NCBI RefSeq assembly: GCF_002197845.1
Contig: NZ_NIDE01000008.1
Location: 434,001-498,000, forward strand
Length of the DNA stretch: 64,000 bases
Source: Fimbriiglobus ruber
GTDB lineage: Bacteria; Planctomycetota; Planctomycetia; Gemmatales; Gemmataceae
Direction: 5' to 3'
The notes beneath the pieces are model-generated. The model did not search any database and was not told the DNA's origin. It saw nothing but the letters and a program-made list of their open reading frames with translations. A program made the position numbers and the translations under genes. This document shows, piece after piece, positions 1-9,429 of this stretch. The first letter of the stretch is position 1; each line of letters begins with the position of its first letter.

Positions 1-52
1 CCCGTGACCCTTCCTTAATTCGCAAATCCGCGTTCAACGCGCGGACATTTTA

Positions 53-94
53 ACCCGGTCGGGGCGCGGACAGTCGTCCGCGCCCCGACCGGGT
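53..94. terminator. 19-bp perfect hairpin, probable terminator
   Basis: Arms at 53-71 and 76-94 are perfect complements with a 4-base loop (AGTC). The stem is GC-rich. On the minus strand it is followed by a short T/A-rich stretch (TTAAAATGT), so it could end a transcript in that direction. It may also insulate the lipoprotein gene that starts at 125. Confidence 0.45.
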
Positions 95-124
95 ATTTCG
101 ACCCAACAACTCTCCGGGGGGCGC

Positions 125-529
125 ATGATACCGATTCGTGGGTTGGGTAGGTGTGCTTGTTTTGTGCTGATTCTGGGCGGCTTTGTTGGGTGCGGCGGCG
201 GCCAAACAGTTAAAACCTTCCCCGTTGAGGGCACGGTGACTCTGGACAAGAAGCCGCTGGAAAAGGGTACGATCTATTTCAAGACCGTCGAGACCGGTGC
301 GCTCGACACACTCGACATACGCGACGGGAAGTTCCACGGTCAGGCCAGCGAGGGCCAGCGCCGCGTGGAAATCGTGTCGTACGAGACGAAGATAATGGGC
401 ACGGGTGCGATGAAAGGGGAGGTTCAATTCAACCTGATCCCGCCGAAGTACAATTCGGAGAGCAAACTGACCGAGACGGTCAAGCCCGGCGGCCCCAACC
501 AGTTCACGTTTGACCTCGCCTCGAAGTGA
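125..529 (+). CDS. Small exported lipoprotein, planctomycete type
   Basis: This 134-residue protein begins with a short basic stretch, a hydrophobic segment and a lipobox ending at Cys23 (GGFVGC), so it is probably a lipoprotein. After the lipobox comes [21 protein letters not shown], cut here to its key part [12 protein letters not shown], which resembles the start of the carboxypeptidase-regulatory-like beta-sandwich common in small planctomycete lipoproteins. The ATG at 125 is preceded by a G-rich stretch (GGGGGGCGC) that can serve as ribosome binding site. Function is unknown. It lies upstream of uvrB on the same strand, but the 139-base gap gives no strong sign of an operon. Confidence 0.75.
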   Translation: MIPIRGLGRCACFVLILGGFVGCGGGQTVKTFPVEGTVTLDKKPLEKGTIYFKTVETGALDTLDIRDGKFHGQASEGQRRVEIVSYETKIMGTGAMKGEVQFNLIPPKYNSESKLTETVKPGGPNQFTFDLASK

Positions 530-668
530 CATCCCGGCCGGCGACCTCGCGATGGCGGCAACACCATCGCGGGGCCGACATTTCGTTACGCACCTCGCCC
601 CCTTCGCGCCGCTGCCGATACAATTGTCTAGTAGGGCGACCGACCGCGGGGCACGGTGGGAGGGAGCG

Positions 669-2708
669 ATGTCTTCCAAGTTTCAACTCGTCAGCGAATA
701 CGAACCTGCCGGAGATCAACCCAAGGCAATCGCACAACTCCGCGAGGGCTTTGACGCTGGTAAGAAGATGCAGGTTTTGCTCGGGGCTACCGGAACCGGG
801 AAGACGTTCACCGCCTCGAACATCATCGCCTCGGTGAACAAGCCGACCCTCGTCCTCGCGCACAATAAGACCCTGGCAGCCCAGCTCTACAAGGAGTTCA
901 AGAACTTCTTCCCGCACAACGCGGTCAGTTACTTCGTCAGCTATTACGACTACTACCAGCCGGAAGCGTACATCCCGCAGCGCGACATCTACATCGAAAA
1001 AGATTCGAGCATCAACGAGAACATCGACCGCCTCCGCCTCGCGGCCACGTCCGCCCTCGTCAGCCGGGAGGACGTCATCATTGTGGCGTCCGTGTCGTGC
1101 ATTTACGGCCTCGGCTCGCCGAGCGACTACAAGCGGATGGTGATCCGGCTCGTCAAGGGCGAGATCATCGACCGCGATAACCTGCTCCTCCGCCTCGTGG
1201 ACGTCCAGTACCAGCGGAACGACGTTACCTTCGAGCGGGGCAAGTTCCGCGTCCGTGGGGACACGATCGAGATCTGGCCGTCCACCGAGGAAGTCGGGTA
1301 CCGGGTCGAGTTATTCGGCGACGAGATCGACGCGCTCTCGATCATCCACCCAGTCAGCGGCGAGACCATCAAGACGCTGGAGGAAGTCTACATCTACCCG
1401 GCCAAGCACTTCGTCACCTCCGAGGAGCGGGTGCGGGAGGCGGTGAAGGGGATCGAAGAGGAACTCGGCCAACGGCTCGAACAGTTCAAGACCGAGGGGA
1501 AGCTACTCGAAGCCGAGCGGCTGAAAGCCCGCTGCCGGTACGACCTCGACATGCTCCGCGAGGTCGGCTATTGCTCGGGGATCGAGAACTATTCGCGCTG
1601 GTTCACAGGCCGCAAGCCGGGTGAGCCGCCGTACACGCTGCTCGACTTCTTCCCGGACGATTATCTGCTCGTGGTGGACGAGTCGCACGTCTCGCTGCCG
1701 CAGGTCCGCGGTATGTACCACGGCGACGCGGCCCGGAAGGCCACGCTCGTCGAACATGGCTTCCGCCTGCCGAGCGCGATGGACAACCGCCCGCTCAAGT
1801 TCGACGAGTTCGAGAAGCGGCTCACCCGCTGTCTCTGCCTCTCCGCGACTCCCGGGCCTTACGAACTGGAGAAGACCGGGGGCGAGGTGGTCGAGCAGGT
1901 CATCCGCCCGACGGGCCTAGTCGACCCGATCATTCACCTGAAGCCGGCCCGCGGTCAGGTGCAAGATCTCATCAAGGAAATCGAGAAGCGAACGGTCAAG
2001 AAAGAGCGGACGCTCGTGACCGTGCTGACCAAGCGGATGGCCGAGGATCTGACGAACTACTTCCGCGACGGCGGCGTCCGCTGCAAGTGGTTGCACTCGG
2101 AACTCGACGCGATCGAGCGGGTGACGGTCCTCCGCGAGTTGCGCGAGGGGGCGTTCGACGTGCTGATCGGCGTGAACCTCCTCCGCGAAGGGCTCGACCT
2201 GCCGGAAGTGGCTCTCGTGGCCATTCTGGATGCGGACAAGGAAGGCTTCCTCCGGAGCGACAAGTCGCTCATCCAGACGATGGGCCGCGCCGCCCGGAAC
2301 GTCAACGCGGAAGTGATCCTCTACGCCGACACGATGACCGACTCCATGCAGCGGGCGATCAACGAGACGAACCGCCGGCGGGAAATCCAGCTCGCTTACA
2401 ACGTCGAGCATGGGATCACGCCGCGGACGGTGACGAGCGCGATCAAGAACACGATCGAGGAAGAGGTCGAGGCCCACAAACTGGCCCAGGAGGCAGCCGG
2501 CGTCGCCGAAAGCGACTACGTGACGGCCGAGTACCTGGAAGAGCTGCAAAAGGAAATGCTGGAAGCGGCCCAAAATCTGGAGTTCGAGAGGGCCGCCCTG
2601 CTGCGGGACAAGATCGCGCAACTCAAGGGCGAAAAGGTCGCCGCGCCGCAGACCAAGAAGTCCCGCGGCGGCCGACGTGGGGCGAAGAAGGGCGCGGGCG
2701 ACAAGTAG
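669..2708 (+). CDS. uvrB: UvrABC system protein B (excinuclease helicase subunit)
   Basis: UvrB is the damage-verifying helicase-like subunit of nucleotide excision repair; it is loaded by UvrA and recruits UvrC. The 679-residue product has Walker A (GATGTGKT), the beta-hairpin region ([12 protein letters not shown]), the DESH box, helicase motif VI region (QTMGRAARN) and a C-terminal UVR domain ([16 protein letters not shown]) that contacts UvrC. A short Lys/Arg/Gly-rich tail follows. The reading frame is open back to 510, but the ATG at 669 fits the family N-terminus ([17 protein letters not shown]) and has AGGGAG just upstream. Length is normal for the family and no key motif is missing. 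Confidence 0.97.
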   Translation: MSSKFQLVSEYEPAGDQPKAIAQLREGFDAGKKMQVLLGATGTGKTFTASNIIASVNKPTLVLAHNKTLAAQLYKEFKNFFPHNAVSYFVSYYDYYQPEAYIPQRDIYIEKDSSINENIDRLRLAATSALVSREDVIIVASVSCIYGLGSPSDYKRMVIRLVKGEIIDRDNLLLRLVDVQYQRNDVTFERGKFRVRGDTIEIWPSTEEVGYRVELFGDEIDALSIIHPVSGETIKTLEEVYIYPAKHFVTSEERVREAVKGIEEELGQRLEQFKTEGKLLEAERLKARCRYDLDMLREVGYCSGIENYSRWFTGRKPGEPPYTLLDFFPDDYLLVVDESHVSLPQVRGMYHGDAARKATLVEHGFRLPSAMDNRPLKFDEFEKRLTRCLCLSATPGPYELEKTGGEVVEQVIRPTGLVDPIIHLKPARGQVQDLIKEIEKRTVKKERTLVTVLTKRMAEDLTNYFRDGGVRCKWLHSELDAIERVTVLRELREGAFDVLIGVNLLREGLDLPEVALVAILDADKEGFLRSDKSLIQTMGRAARNVNAEVILYADTMTDSMQRAINETNRRREIQLAYNVEHGITPRTVTSAIKNTIEEEVEAHKLAQEAAGVAESDYVTAEYLEELQKEMLEAAQNLEFERAALLRDKIAQLKGEKVAAPQTKKSRGGRRGAKKGAGDK

Positions 2709-2809
2709 GACAGGGCTCACCGGTTCCACCTGCAACCGCTCCACCGCCGCTCGGGTCAGTCTGCATCTTACCGCGAACGGGGAAGAGGAGAAAGTGAATA
2801 GGTCGGTGT

Positions 2810-3610
2810 TCAGGCTTTTACCTTCAGCTTCACCAGCAAGTCGTCAACGCTTTCCCAGCTTTGGTTCCTGGGATGGTCTTTCAAGAACAGCGTCGGCGTA
2901 TGCCAGAGGAAGGTAAATTCCGGTTTTGCGACAAGGTAAACGGAGTGCCGCTTGAGCAAGCTGTTGAAGAACTCGATGTCGTTCTTCCAGGTGTCGTCCG
3001 TAGCCGTCATGTGGTGGCTGTGCTTGACCATCGGTGTGTGATAGTGGGCAGCGTCAAAGGGGTCGGCGCACGACGAAGCGATGTTCGGTTGGAACGCATC
3101 GCCCAACCGGTTGCGTCGGGTGGTCTTCGCCTGTCGGAGATTGGCGGGGAGCGCTGCCCAATGGCTGGCAGCCGTCGGATAGACCCGTTCGACTTGAGCA
3201 AGGTAAAACAACCACGTCCGACCACAAAGCCGGGGGCTGGTGAAGCCCGCCAGCCAGGAACCTTCCCATTCGTCCGTGAACTTTTTCTCCGCACGGATTT
3301 GGTGGGCACAGGTGCAGAGTGTCAGGCAACCGCCCTGGAAGTTCGGCCCCGACCCCCGTTGTTCAAACTGGCCCTGGTCGTCCGGGTAGACCGAAATCAT
3401 CTTGTAGGAACGAACCGTTCCCGGAAGCCCGCTGATTTGGTCTTCCAGCTCGGGCTTCCGAAGGTCCAAGTTGTCGAACAACACACCGTTGGCCGGGAAC
3501 GGCTGGACGACCTGTGTGGCGTCCGGGACGCACGACCGGCGTTCGCCGCAAACCACGGATTCTGGCTTCCTGGTCGGGGGACAAACTCGCTTCGGAGCAG
3601 TCCCAGTCAT
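2810..3610 (-). CDS. Nmad2-like protein (possible nucleotide-modification associated)
   Basis: This 266-residue protein has no close familiar name. The frame opens at 3784, but the ATG at 3610 has AAGGGGAA upstream and is preferred. The central part has an arrangement I associate with the nucleotide-modification-associated domain 2 (Nmad2, EVE/PUA-like fold): CLTLCTCAHQIR, then GSWLAGF, a beta-strand rich WLFYLAQVERVYP, later GDAFQPN, an HSHH cluster, and SVYLVAKPEFTFLW. If right, it could relate to hypermodified DNA bases, but no modification enzyme or phage genes lie nearby. The match is from memory of the family pattern. It is transcribed opposite to uvrB and ends about 100 bases from its end. 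Confidence 0.6.
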   Translation of the reverse strand: MTGTAPKRVCPPTRKPESVVCGERRSCVPDATQVVQPFPANGVLFDNLDLRKPELEDQISGLPGTVRSYKMISVYPDDQGQFEQRGSGPNFQGGCLTLCTCAHQIRAEKKFTDEWEGSWLAGFTSPRLCGRTWLFYLAQVERVYPTAASHWAALPANLRQAKTTRRNRLGDAFQPNIASSCADPFDAAHYHTPMVKHSHHMTATDDTWKNDIEFFNSLLKRHSVYLVAKPEFTFLWHTPTLFLKDHPRNQSWESVDDLLVKLKVKA

Positions 3611-3671
3611 CGGGTTCCCCTTTCGCCGGGCTATCATTTCTTCAGACCGCATCATACCAGAAACGGGGTCG

Positions 3672-3887
3672 TTACGGCACAACCGGCGACCTTTTTTCGG
3701 CCCTTCGCCTTGCCGGTCTAATTGCGATTCCTCGAACCATCGGTCCGTGCCGCTCGACGATGGCCGCGAACGCGGCTTCGTCACGGCACCGGACGAACAA
3801 AGCCAGCACGTCGGTGTCGGTCCGCGGTTCGGCGTCGCGGGTGAATTCCCGGAGGAGGGATGTGAGTGCGCTGTGCGAGGTCGACAT
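3672..3887 (-). pseudogene. Truncated ECF sigma factor, N-terminal fragment
   Basis: The 71-residue reading frame starts with a plausible ATG at 3887 (upstream GAGGA) and contains TDTDVLALFVRCRDEAAFAA followed by IVERHGPMV, which matches the start of planctomycete ECF sigma-70 factors (region 2.1). The homology stops right after GPMVRGI, where intact members continue through regions 2.2-4. The rest is a short Arg-rich tail before the stop. No further sigma regions are visible in any frame between this fragment and the Nmad2-like gene at 3610, so it looks like a remnant left by deletion. Confidence 0.5.
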
Positions 3888-4193
3888 CAGATGTCCTCGG
3901 GGTGCCCCGGTCGGCTACGTCCGCCACTCTGTAGTACCCGGCCGGGCTCGAACCGCACAGATTTTTCGCGGCGGGGTCTCGGTTTCAGCCGGTTGGCCGG
4001 CTTCGCAGGTCGTATGGCCGCAGTTCCGGTACAACGGGGCCGCCATCGGGGAGCATGGCATTCGCAACAAATTCGGTTTGCGTTGTACGAACAATGTGTT
4101 TACCGTCTGGTCAGTCTCGCAGTTCACCGGTACGAAAGCCACTCGCGGGCCACGGACGGTACGGGTAGCCCACCCCGGAGCCAATGTGCGCGC
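3888..4193. other. Intergenic region, no gene seen
   Basis: These 306 bases separate the sigma-factor remnant from the broken membrane-protein gene. I found no open frame with recognisable protein content, no long inverted repeat and no convincing promoter. Confidence 0.4.
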
Positions 4194-5474
4194 ATGACGA
4201 GCGATGCCAAGTCGAACTGGCTGTCGATGGTCCCGAACCTCGGCGTCTTCGCGGTGGTCCTTGCGGTGCTCGCGTCTTTCGTCGGGGGCACGACGCGGCC
4301 GACGAAATCGAACGGTAAGCCGGAGTCGGCCCCCGTCGCCGCCCCCCAGCCCGCGGCCGAAAAAACGCCCATTGCCAACGCCCACATCGCGTTTTTGACC
4401 AACCACGGTTATATTTCTGACACTAACAAGGAGGCCAATCCCGACATTCTGATCGTGTCCGCCCCCGACCCCGTCGCCACGCAATTCGGGTTCTGGTTCG
4501 ATCAAGTCGTTGAAGCCGTTTCCCGGGCTTTAGCAGACGACGGGTACACACTGGAGAACAAGTGGTATCCTTGGGCTCTCGGCGGTCTGCCGAAAGATGA
4601 ACCTGTCGGAGATCCCAAAACCCAACCCGGTCTTCTCGTTTTCCGCTTGATACCGGGTAAGGCACCCTCCCGGTCGAAGGCACCCGCGGAGCGCGTGGTC
4701 GTCGCCCTTGTGGGCGAAAACCCCGTCAACGGGGCTTCCAGGAAAGTGTGGCACGAGGCGCTTTCGCTCGCCACCGGGTACAAAGACCCAAAGAACGTGA
4801 AGCTCGTCGCCCCATTCTTCACGGGTGGTCAACAAGCACTGCAAGACGCCATTGCCAGTTGGCCGCACCCCCCGGCCCCCAAGTTCGATATCGTTTCGGG
4901 GGCGGCAACCGAACTCGTCGTCCCTTCCAATCCCGACATCAGGCTCCGAACGACCCAAACGCCGGCGGCGATCACCGGCCGACTGGTCTTCGACTACCTG
5001 GCCAACTTCGGAGAGCCTGCCCACAGAGACAGCCCCTGGCCCAAACGGCCGGACCCCAAAGCCTTCGCGTACTTGGTCGAGATGAACAGCGGGTTCGGGG
5101 CGGCGAAAGCGCACGAAAAGCACACGCTGGGTGACGAAGCAGCTCCTCCCGACCCGACGTCACCAGCGTCGCCGTGCCGTACTCGCGACGTTCCGCCTCT
5201 ACGCCCTCTGGCGGCGGACCGAGGCCGTTCTCCGGGCCATCGCTGCGGTCCCGATGGTCCGCGCGTTCGACCGCCTGCCGGCCAAACTCGCGCGGGTCTT
5301 CGCCGGCTACCTGATCACGGGTCGGCGGCGGGAAACCGACCTGATGATCCCGGTCCACCTGCTTCGTCAGCTGTCGGGCGTGGGGATACCACCCGACCCA
5401 CACGGTCAGACCGTCCAATTCCCGCCCGCGGTCGTGGGCGCGGACCTGACTGCCGCAACGCGGGCTCTGGTTGA
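4194..5474 (+). pseudogene. N-terminal part of a broken planctomycete membrane protein
   Basis: The frame from ATG 4194 encodes one N-terminal hydrophobic segment (GVFAVVLAVLASFVGG), a short Pro/Ala linker, and a soluble part running through PDPVATQFGFWFDQVVEAVS, VALVGENPVNGASRKVWHEA, APFFTGGQQALQDAIASW and AYLVEMNSGFGAA. After about position 5130 the same frame reads as unnatural Arg/Pro-rich sequence to a stop at 5474, while a good protein frame continues one base over (5131-5970). I read this as one ancestral gene. From memory, related planctomycete proteins are much longer and have a large segment between these two parts, so a middle portion is probably missing as well. Function of the family is unknown. 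Confidence 0.55.
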
Positions 5475-5970
5475 GCGGTTGGTACTGACGTGGTCCGAAC
5501 GGAACGCCGTTGACGCGTTCGGGGCCGAGGCGACGGGCGACGACGGCAAGGAGCGGGCCGCGACCGCGTGGCAGGACATCGCGGAGCAGTTCGTCGCGGT
5601 GCAAGCGGTCATCTTTCTGGCCCCGCTCTTCACCCAGATGCGCTACCTCGCGCTCATGGCCGCGGCGGCCGTGGGAGCCTTGCTCGTGGCCGCGACCGAG
5701 TACCCGTTCCAGCCCGAAAAACTGATCATGTACGCGACCGTGGGGCTCGTCGCCGCGGTGCTGGCCGTCATCGTTTGGGTGCTGTACCGGATCAACAAAA
5801 GCGAGATCGTGAGCCGGGTCACGCGGACCACCCCGGGGCAGTTCTCCCTGACATCCGGGTTCGTGGTCAACTTCGTCCAACTGGCTTTGCCACTCGTTTT
5901 CGTCGCGGCGGCCCAAATGTCCGGCTGGTTGCGGACGATCGTCGAGCCGTTCTTGGCCGTGCTGAAGTGA
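5131..5970 (+). pseudogene. C-terminal membrane part of the same broken protein
   Basis: This frame (formally from a GTG at 5131, 279 residues) carries the likely continuation of the gene at 4194. It holds an amphipathic start (WRRTEAVLRAIAAVPMVRAF), a soluble middle (QLSGVGIPPDPHGQTVQFPP) and three hydrophobic helices near the end (RYLALMAAAAVGALLVAA, LIMYATVGLVAAVLAVIVWV, FVQLALPLVFVAAAQM). No good ribosome binding site precedes the GTG, which supports reading it as a downstream fragment rather than its own gene. If it is expressed independently it would be a small inner-membrane protein of unknown role. Confidence 0.5.
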
Positions 5971-6018
5971 GTGGCCGGCGACTTCGAGCCTTGCAGAAAC
6001 TGGAGATTGGAGCCATTC

Positions 6019-6112
6019 CGCAAATTTGGAGTGCGGCGCTTTACCGCCGCTTTTGCTTTTTAAGCATTTTAAAAACCAAAGCGGCGGTAAAGCGCCGCAC
6101 TCCAAATTTGCG
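6019..6112. repeat. 35-bp perfect inverted repeat between convergent genes
   Basis: Arms at 6019-6053 and 6078-6112 are perfect complements around a 24-base A/T-rich loop. The core reads TGGAGTGCGGCGCTTTACCG. It lies between the 3' ends of a plus-strand and a minus-strand gene, so it may act as a bidirectional terminator or be a dispersed palindromic element. Confidence 0.75.
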
Positions 6113-6145
6113 CAAAAAGCCTGCGGAATGCTTGTCGAAATCGTA

Positions 6146-6784
6146 TCAGATCAACCAGGCGACTTGTTCCAGCCGTTCTTCATGGGTGAGTTTATGCATG
6201 TAGCATTCCAGAATGACCGGCGTTCCGGTCGCGAGTCGCGACCGGGCCCACTCGATTCCCCAGGTGGAGGCGGTCAACTTCGCGTGCGAGTCGCGGGCGT
6301 CCTGGCTCGTGGAGACGTGGACCTCGGCGACCCGCTCGTAAGCCAAAAGCCGGTTCAGTACGGCGTCCGCGAGAACGCCGTGATATTTTTGGATATCGAG
6401 GTGCGCGACATCGACGGCAATCCAACGCCCCTCGTCCATCGCGGCGGCAATCTGGTCGCCGTTGGCTAACGCGGCGTACCCGGGATACATGGTTTCGAGG
6501 ACAACGCCTTCTGGCGGCTGCCAGTCTGTAGGGACGTGACGTTCGAGAGGCGGGTGAAGACTATCCCCATGCCACACCAGCGTGCCGCCGTCCCAAACCT
6601 GGGCTCGCAAAGCCTTGGAGGTGAAGCCGTGGTGGGTGCGAGTGGGACAGGAGACGGTGATCGGGTCGGGAGCGCACCCGGGGGTTAACTGCAACCCGAC
6701 CCGCCCGGGGACCAAAGCCAACAGCGTCTCGGCAGCCTCGCTCATGCGGCGGCCTTGAAAGCAGCTCAGGGCCAAGTAAAGCAC
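6146..6784 (-). CDS. TIM-barrel-like protein, possibly sugar isomerase/epimerase-like
   Basis: The 212-residue product starts at a GTG (6784) that has a strong AGGAGG 9 bases upstream; an ATG at 6745 is a weaker alternative. The sequence shows alternating beta/alpha elements with PGRVGLQLTPGC near the N-terminus, VVLETMYPGY, WIAVDVAHLDIQ and EVHVSTSQDARDSHAKL. This pattern of acidic and His residues at strand ends is reminiscent of xylose-isomerase-like TIM barrels, but I cannot assign a family firmly. It converges with the broken membrane-protein gene, with a 35-bp palindrome between them. Confidence 0.65.
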   Translation of the reverse strand: MLYLALSCFQGRRMSEAAETLLALVPGRVGLQLTPGCAPDPITVSCPTRTHHGFTSKALRAQVWDGGTLVWHGDSLHPPLERHVPTDWQPPEGVVLETMYPGYAALANGDQIAAAMDEGRWIAVDVAHLDIQKYHGVLADAVLNRLLAYERVAEVHVSTSQDARDSHAKLTASTWGIEWARSRLATGTPVILECYMHKLTHEERLEQVAWLI

Positions 6785-6842
6785 GTCACCGTTCCTCCTA
6801 CACGAATTCTTCTATCATGTCTGGTCGGCTCTTCAAACCCGG

Positions 6843-7994
6843 CTATCCGTCGTTCCACCGCAAGGGGCGGATGCCGTCGAGTTGGGGGCGCAGGATCGGT
6901 AGAACCGTGTAGCCTCCATGCCTGTAAAACATCACCGCGGGCGAATAGGCGTCGCCGAATTTTTCGTACTCCTGGTTGCCTCCCTCGGGGGCAAAAGCTG
7001 CCCACAAAGGAATGGCATCAGTGTTTTCGAGCCATTGGATCTCACTGAAATCGAGATCGATGGTCGATCTCGACCCTCCGCCATACGTACGTCCGCTTTG
7101 GATTTGTGTATTCGGTATGTTTGGATCATTGCCGGGGACGAAGTTAAAACGCGCCACTCCTTCCAGAGTGGGCTCGACTAATTCGCTAACGACCAGAATC
7201 CCGTGTACGGCATCGCTTGCCTGGTCGTCCCAGTATTGGGCCACACACAGCATGGCGGATCGCAGCCGTTCATGGGCGTTGAAGTATCCCCGTACCGTGG
7301 GAAGTAGATGATTGCGGAGGTAATGCCGTCGTGCCATGTCGGCCTCGCCTGGGCTCATGCAGTACCCGTCGGCCCGCTCGCCCAGATCCAAATCACCCAG
7401 GCAAAAACACGAACTGGATTCGAGAGTATAGTAGGCGGTCGGGCCGATCGGGTTTTGGAAGAGATAAAGGCTATCGAGCCTTGGCAAGCCTTTCGCCTCG
7501 ACCAATGCCAGCACGCCGACGTCGGTGATACCGTTGTCACTGAGGATGAGTCGGCGCAGCCCAGGCAGACGGGCCCGATCCGCGAGTGCCGCCACCCCGT
7601 CGTCCCCCATCCGGAGCCCAGATAGATCCAACTCCGTGAGCGGGGCGAGTTGTTGCATGGCAAAAGAATCGAGTATTCTGCTACCCTGCCATTTCAAAAG
7701 CCGTATCCCGGAAATCAGACCGCGTTCAAAATAGATGTCTTCAACCGGCAGACCTAAAGCCTGACACCACTTGTCTCGGTGGGCGTTCAGTAAATCCCGC
7801 TCGCGCATGCGCAGGGCATGGCGAGCGTCCGCACTCAATTGGGGTGATACCAGCTCGCACTGGACGCGGATGAACTCCGCACGCGAGGCTTCCCCATGTT
7901 CTTCGAGCCAGTCGGCCAGAACAAATCGCGGGGTGTTGTCGTCGCCCCGTTCGGCAACTGATCGGAGAAGCGCGGCGTGAGTCGGATCGAGCAT
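6843..7994 (-). CDS. Leucine-rich repeat protein with TIGR02996 N-terminal domain
   Basis: The ATG at 7994 gives MLDPTHAALLRSV, the usual start of the repeat-companion domain TIGR02996 that is expanded in Gemmata relatives; its signature is RFVLADWLEEHGEASRAEFI followed by RVQCELV (residues about 20-48). GAGAGG lies upstream. Residues about 110-210 hold LRR-like units (LTELDLSGLRMGDDGVAALA; LRRLILSDNGITDVGVLALV; LDSLYLFQNPIG). The last 170 residues look globular and are unrecognised. LRR/TIGR02996 proteins are usually taken to mediate protein-protein contacts, but the partner here is unknown. The frame is open upstream to 8060, but that extension lacks family similarity. Confidence 0.85.
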   Translation of the reverse strand: MLDPTHAALLRSVAERGDDNTPRFVLADWLEEHGEASRAEFIRVQCELVSPQLSADARHALRMRERDLLNAHRDKWCQALGLPVEDIYFERGLISGIRLLKWQGSRILDSFAMQQLAPLTELDLSGLRMGDDGVAALADRARLPGLRRLILSDNGITDVGVLALVEAKGLPRLDSLYLFQNPIGPTAYYTLESSSCFCLGDLDLGERADGYCMSPGEADMARRHYLRNHLLPTVRGYFNAHERLRSAMLCVAQYWDDQASDAVHGILVVSELVEPTLEGVARFNFVPGNDPNIPNTQIQSGRTYGGGSRSTIDLDFSEIQWLENTDAIPLWAAFAPEGGNQEYEKFGDAYSPAVMFYRHGGYTVLPILRPQLDGIRPLRWNDG

Positions 7995-8230
7995 CGGCCG
8001 CCTCTCGTGGGCTTCGCCGCGGTTAACTTTCGCACTTGCTATGACAGAAGGGACCCGCACAACTTCCCTGTATTTTCGACACTTCGACTCGAGCCCGGGT
8101 TCGGGCTCGTTGAGTCAAATAGATAGATAGAAGTTACATTAGATTAAAGAACCAGAAATGAGTGGGAAGTGCCAGAGGACGCTGACCTCATGTCGCGATG
8201 CTCAGTTTCCCACCAGCGATTCAATCACAC

Positions 8231-9429
8231 CTACCACGCCGCCCGGTACAGTCCCAGGATATCCGCTTCGGTGACCGTGCGGGGGTTGAATCGTGCCGTC
8301 CACTGCTGGTTGGCTTCCTCGGCCAACAGCGGCAGGATGCTCTCGCTGACGCCGCACTCGCGAAGTGTTGTCGGCAGACCCGCGACGCGGACGAGGGCGG
8401 TGATGCGCTCGGCCAGGGCGTCCGCGGCGGGCCGCCCGCTCTTGGCACCGGTTTCGGCCATCAGTTCCGCGTACCACACGCCCGCCGCCGGGGCGTTGAA
8501 CCGGACCACGTGCGGCAGCATCAGGCCGATCGCGGTGCCGTGAGTGAGGCCGTAGTGGGCGGTCAGCGGGTTCGAGCAGCTGTGGCAGACGCCGAGCATC
8601 GCGCTCTCGATCGCCGTTCCCGCGAAGTGAGCCCCGAGCAGCATGGAACTCCGGGCGGCAAGGTCGTCCGGGGTGGCGAGAATCCGCTCGAAATTCGGTT
8701 CCAGATACGCCCACGCGGTCCGCGCGAACATCGCGGAGACGGCGTTCCGACGGGTGCAGACGTACGACTCGACCGCGTGGGCGATCGCGTCGATGCCGGT
8801 GACGGCCGCCACCGACCGCGGCTGCGAGAGCGTCACCTCGGGGTCGAGGATGGCGACGCGGAACGCGGCCTTCTTGTCCCCGCAGGCCATCTTCAGGTGG
8901 GACGAGGCGTCGGTGATGAGCGCGTAGCTCTGGGCTTCGCTGCCGGTGCCGGAAGTGGTCGGTACGCCGATCGAGGGGAGCATCGGCTTGGTCGCCTTGC
9001 CGTGCCCCTTGTAATCGGACATCCGGCCGCCGTTGGTCAGAATAAAGTTGATGCCCTTGGCGCAGTCCATTGAACTGCCGCCACCGACCGCGACGATGAG
9101 GTCGATGGCGTGCGTGCGCGCGGTCGCGACGCCGGCCGTCACTTCGTGGTCGGTGGGGTTTTCTTTAACACCATCGAAGGTGAAGACCGCGAGGCCGGCT
9201 TCGGTCATCGATTGGGCGGCCCGGGTCGGGTGTCCCGTGTGTTGGAGGCCGGGGTCGGTGACGAGGAGAACCCGCGTTCCCCCAGCCCCCGGGCTAACTC
9301 CCCCAGGCGGTTGAGCTCGCCCGGCCCGAACACCACCCGCCCCGCCGGCTGGACGTCAAACGGCGGCGGGTTGCCGCGCGTGCTGCAGGGCCCGCTGTTT
9401 GTAGAGGTGGGTGAAGAGATTTCCTTCAT
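8231..9429 (-). CDS. Iron-containing alcohol dehydrogenase (frameshifted)
   Basis: Family III alcohol dehydrogenases reduce or oxidise alcohol/aldehyde pairs with NAD(P)H and a bound metal. The main frame (8231-9208) has the nucleotide loop VAVGGGSSMDCAKG, GVPTTSGTGSEAQS, and metal-site regions IAHAVESYVC and LTAHYGLTHGTAIGL. The N-terminal residues FDVQPAGRVVFGPGELNRLG are in another frame (up to ATG 9429). Between them, losing one base in the C run at 9279-9283 explains the break: restoring it gives GTRVLLVTDPGL, typical of the family. The gene starts inside the 3' end of the aldehyde dehydrogenase gene, suggesting translational coupling. It could be a sequence error or a true inactivation. 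The exact start is uncertain. Confidence 0.8.

Noticed and set aside
3940-3980. GGCTCGAACC resembling a tRNA T-arm
   Set aside because: No matching stem or other arms; chance similarity.
8110-8150. Short ATAGATAGATAG tract
   Set aside because: Only about three units; too short to treat as a meaningful microsatellite.
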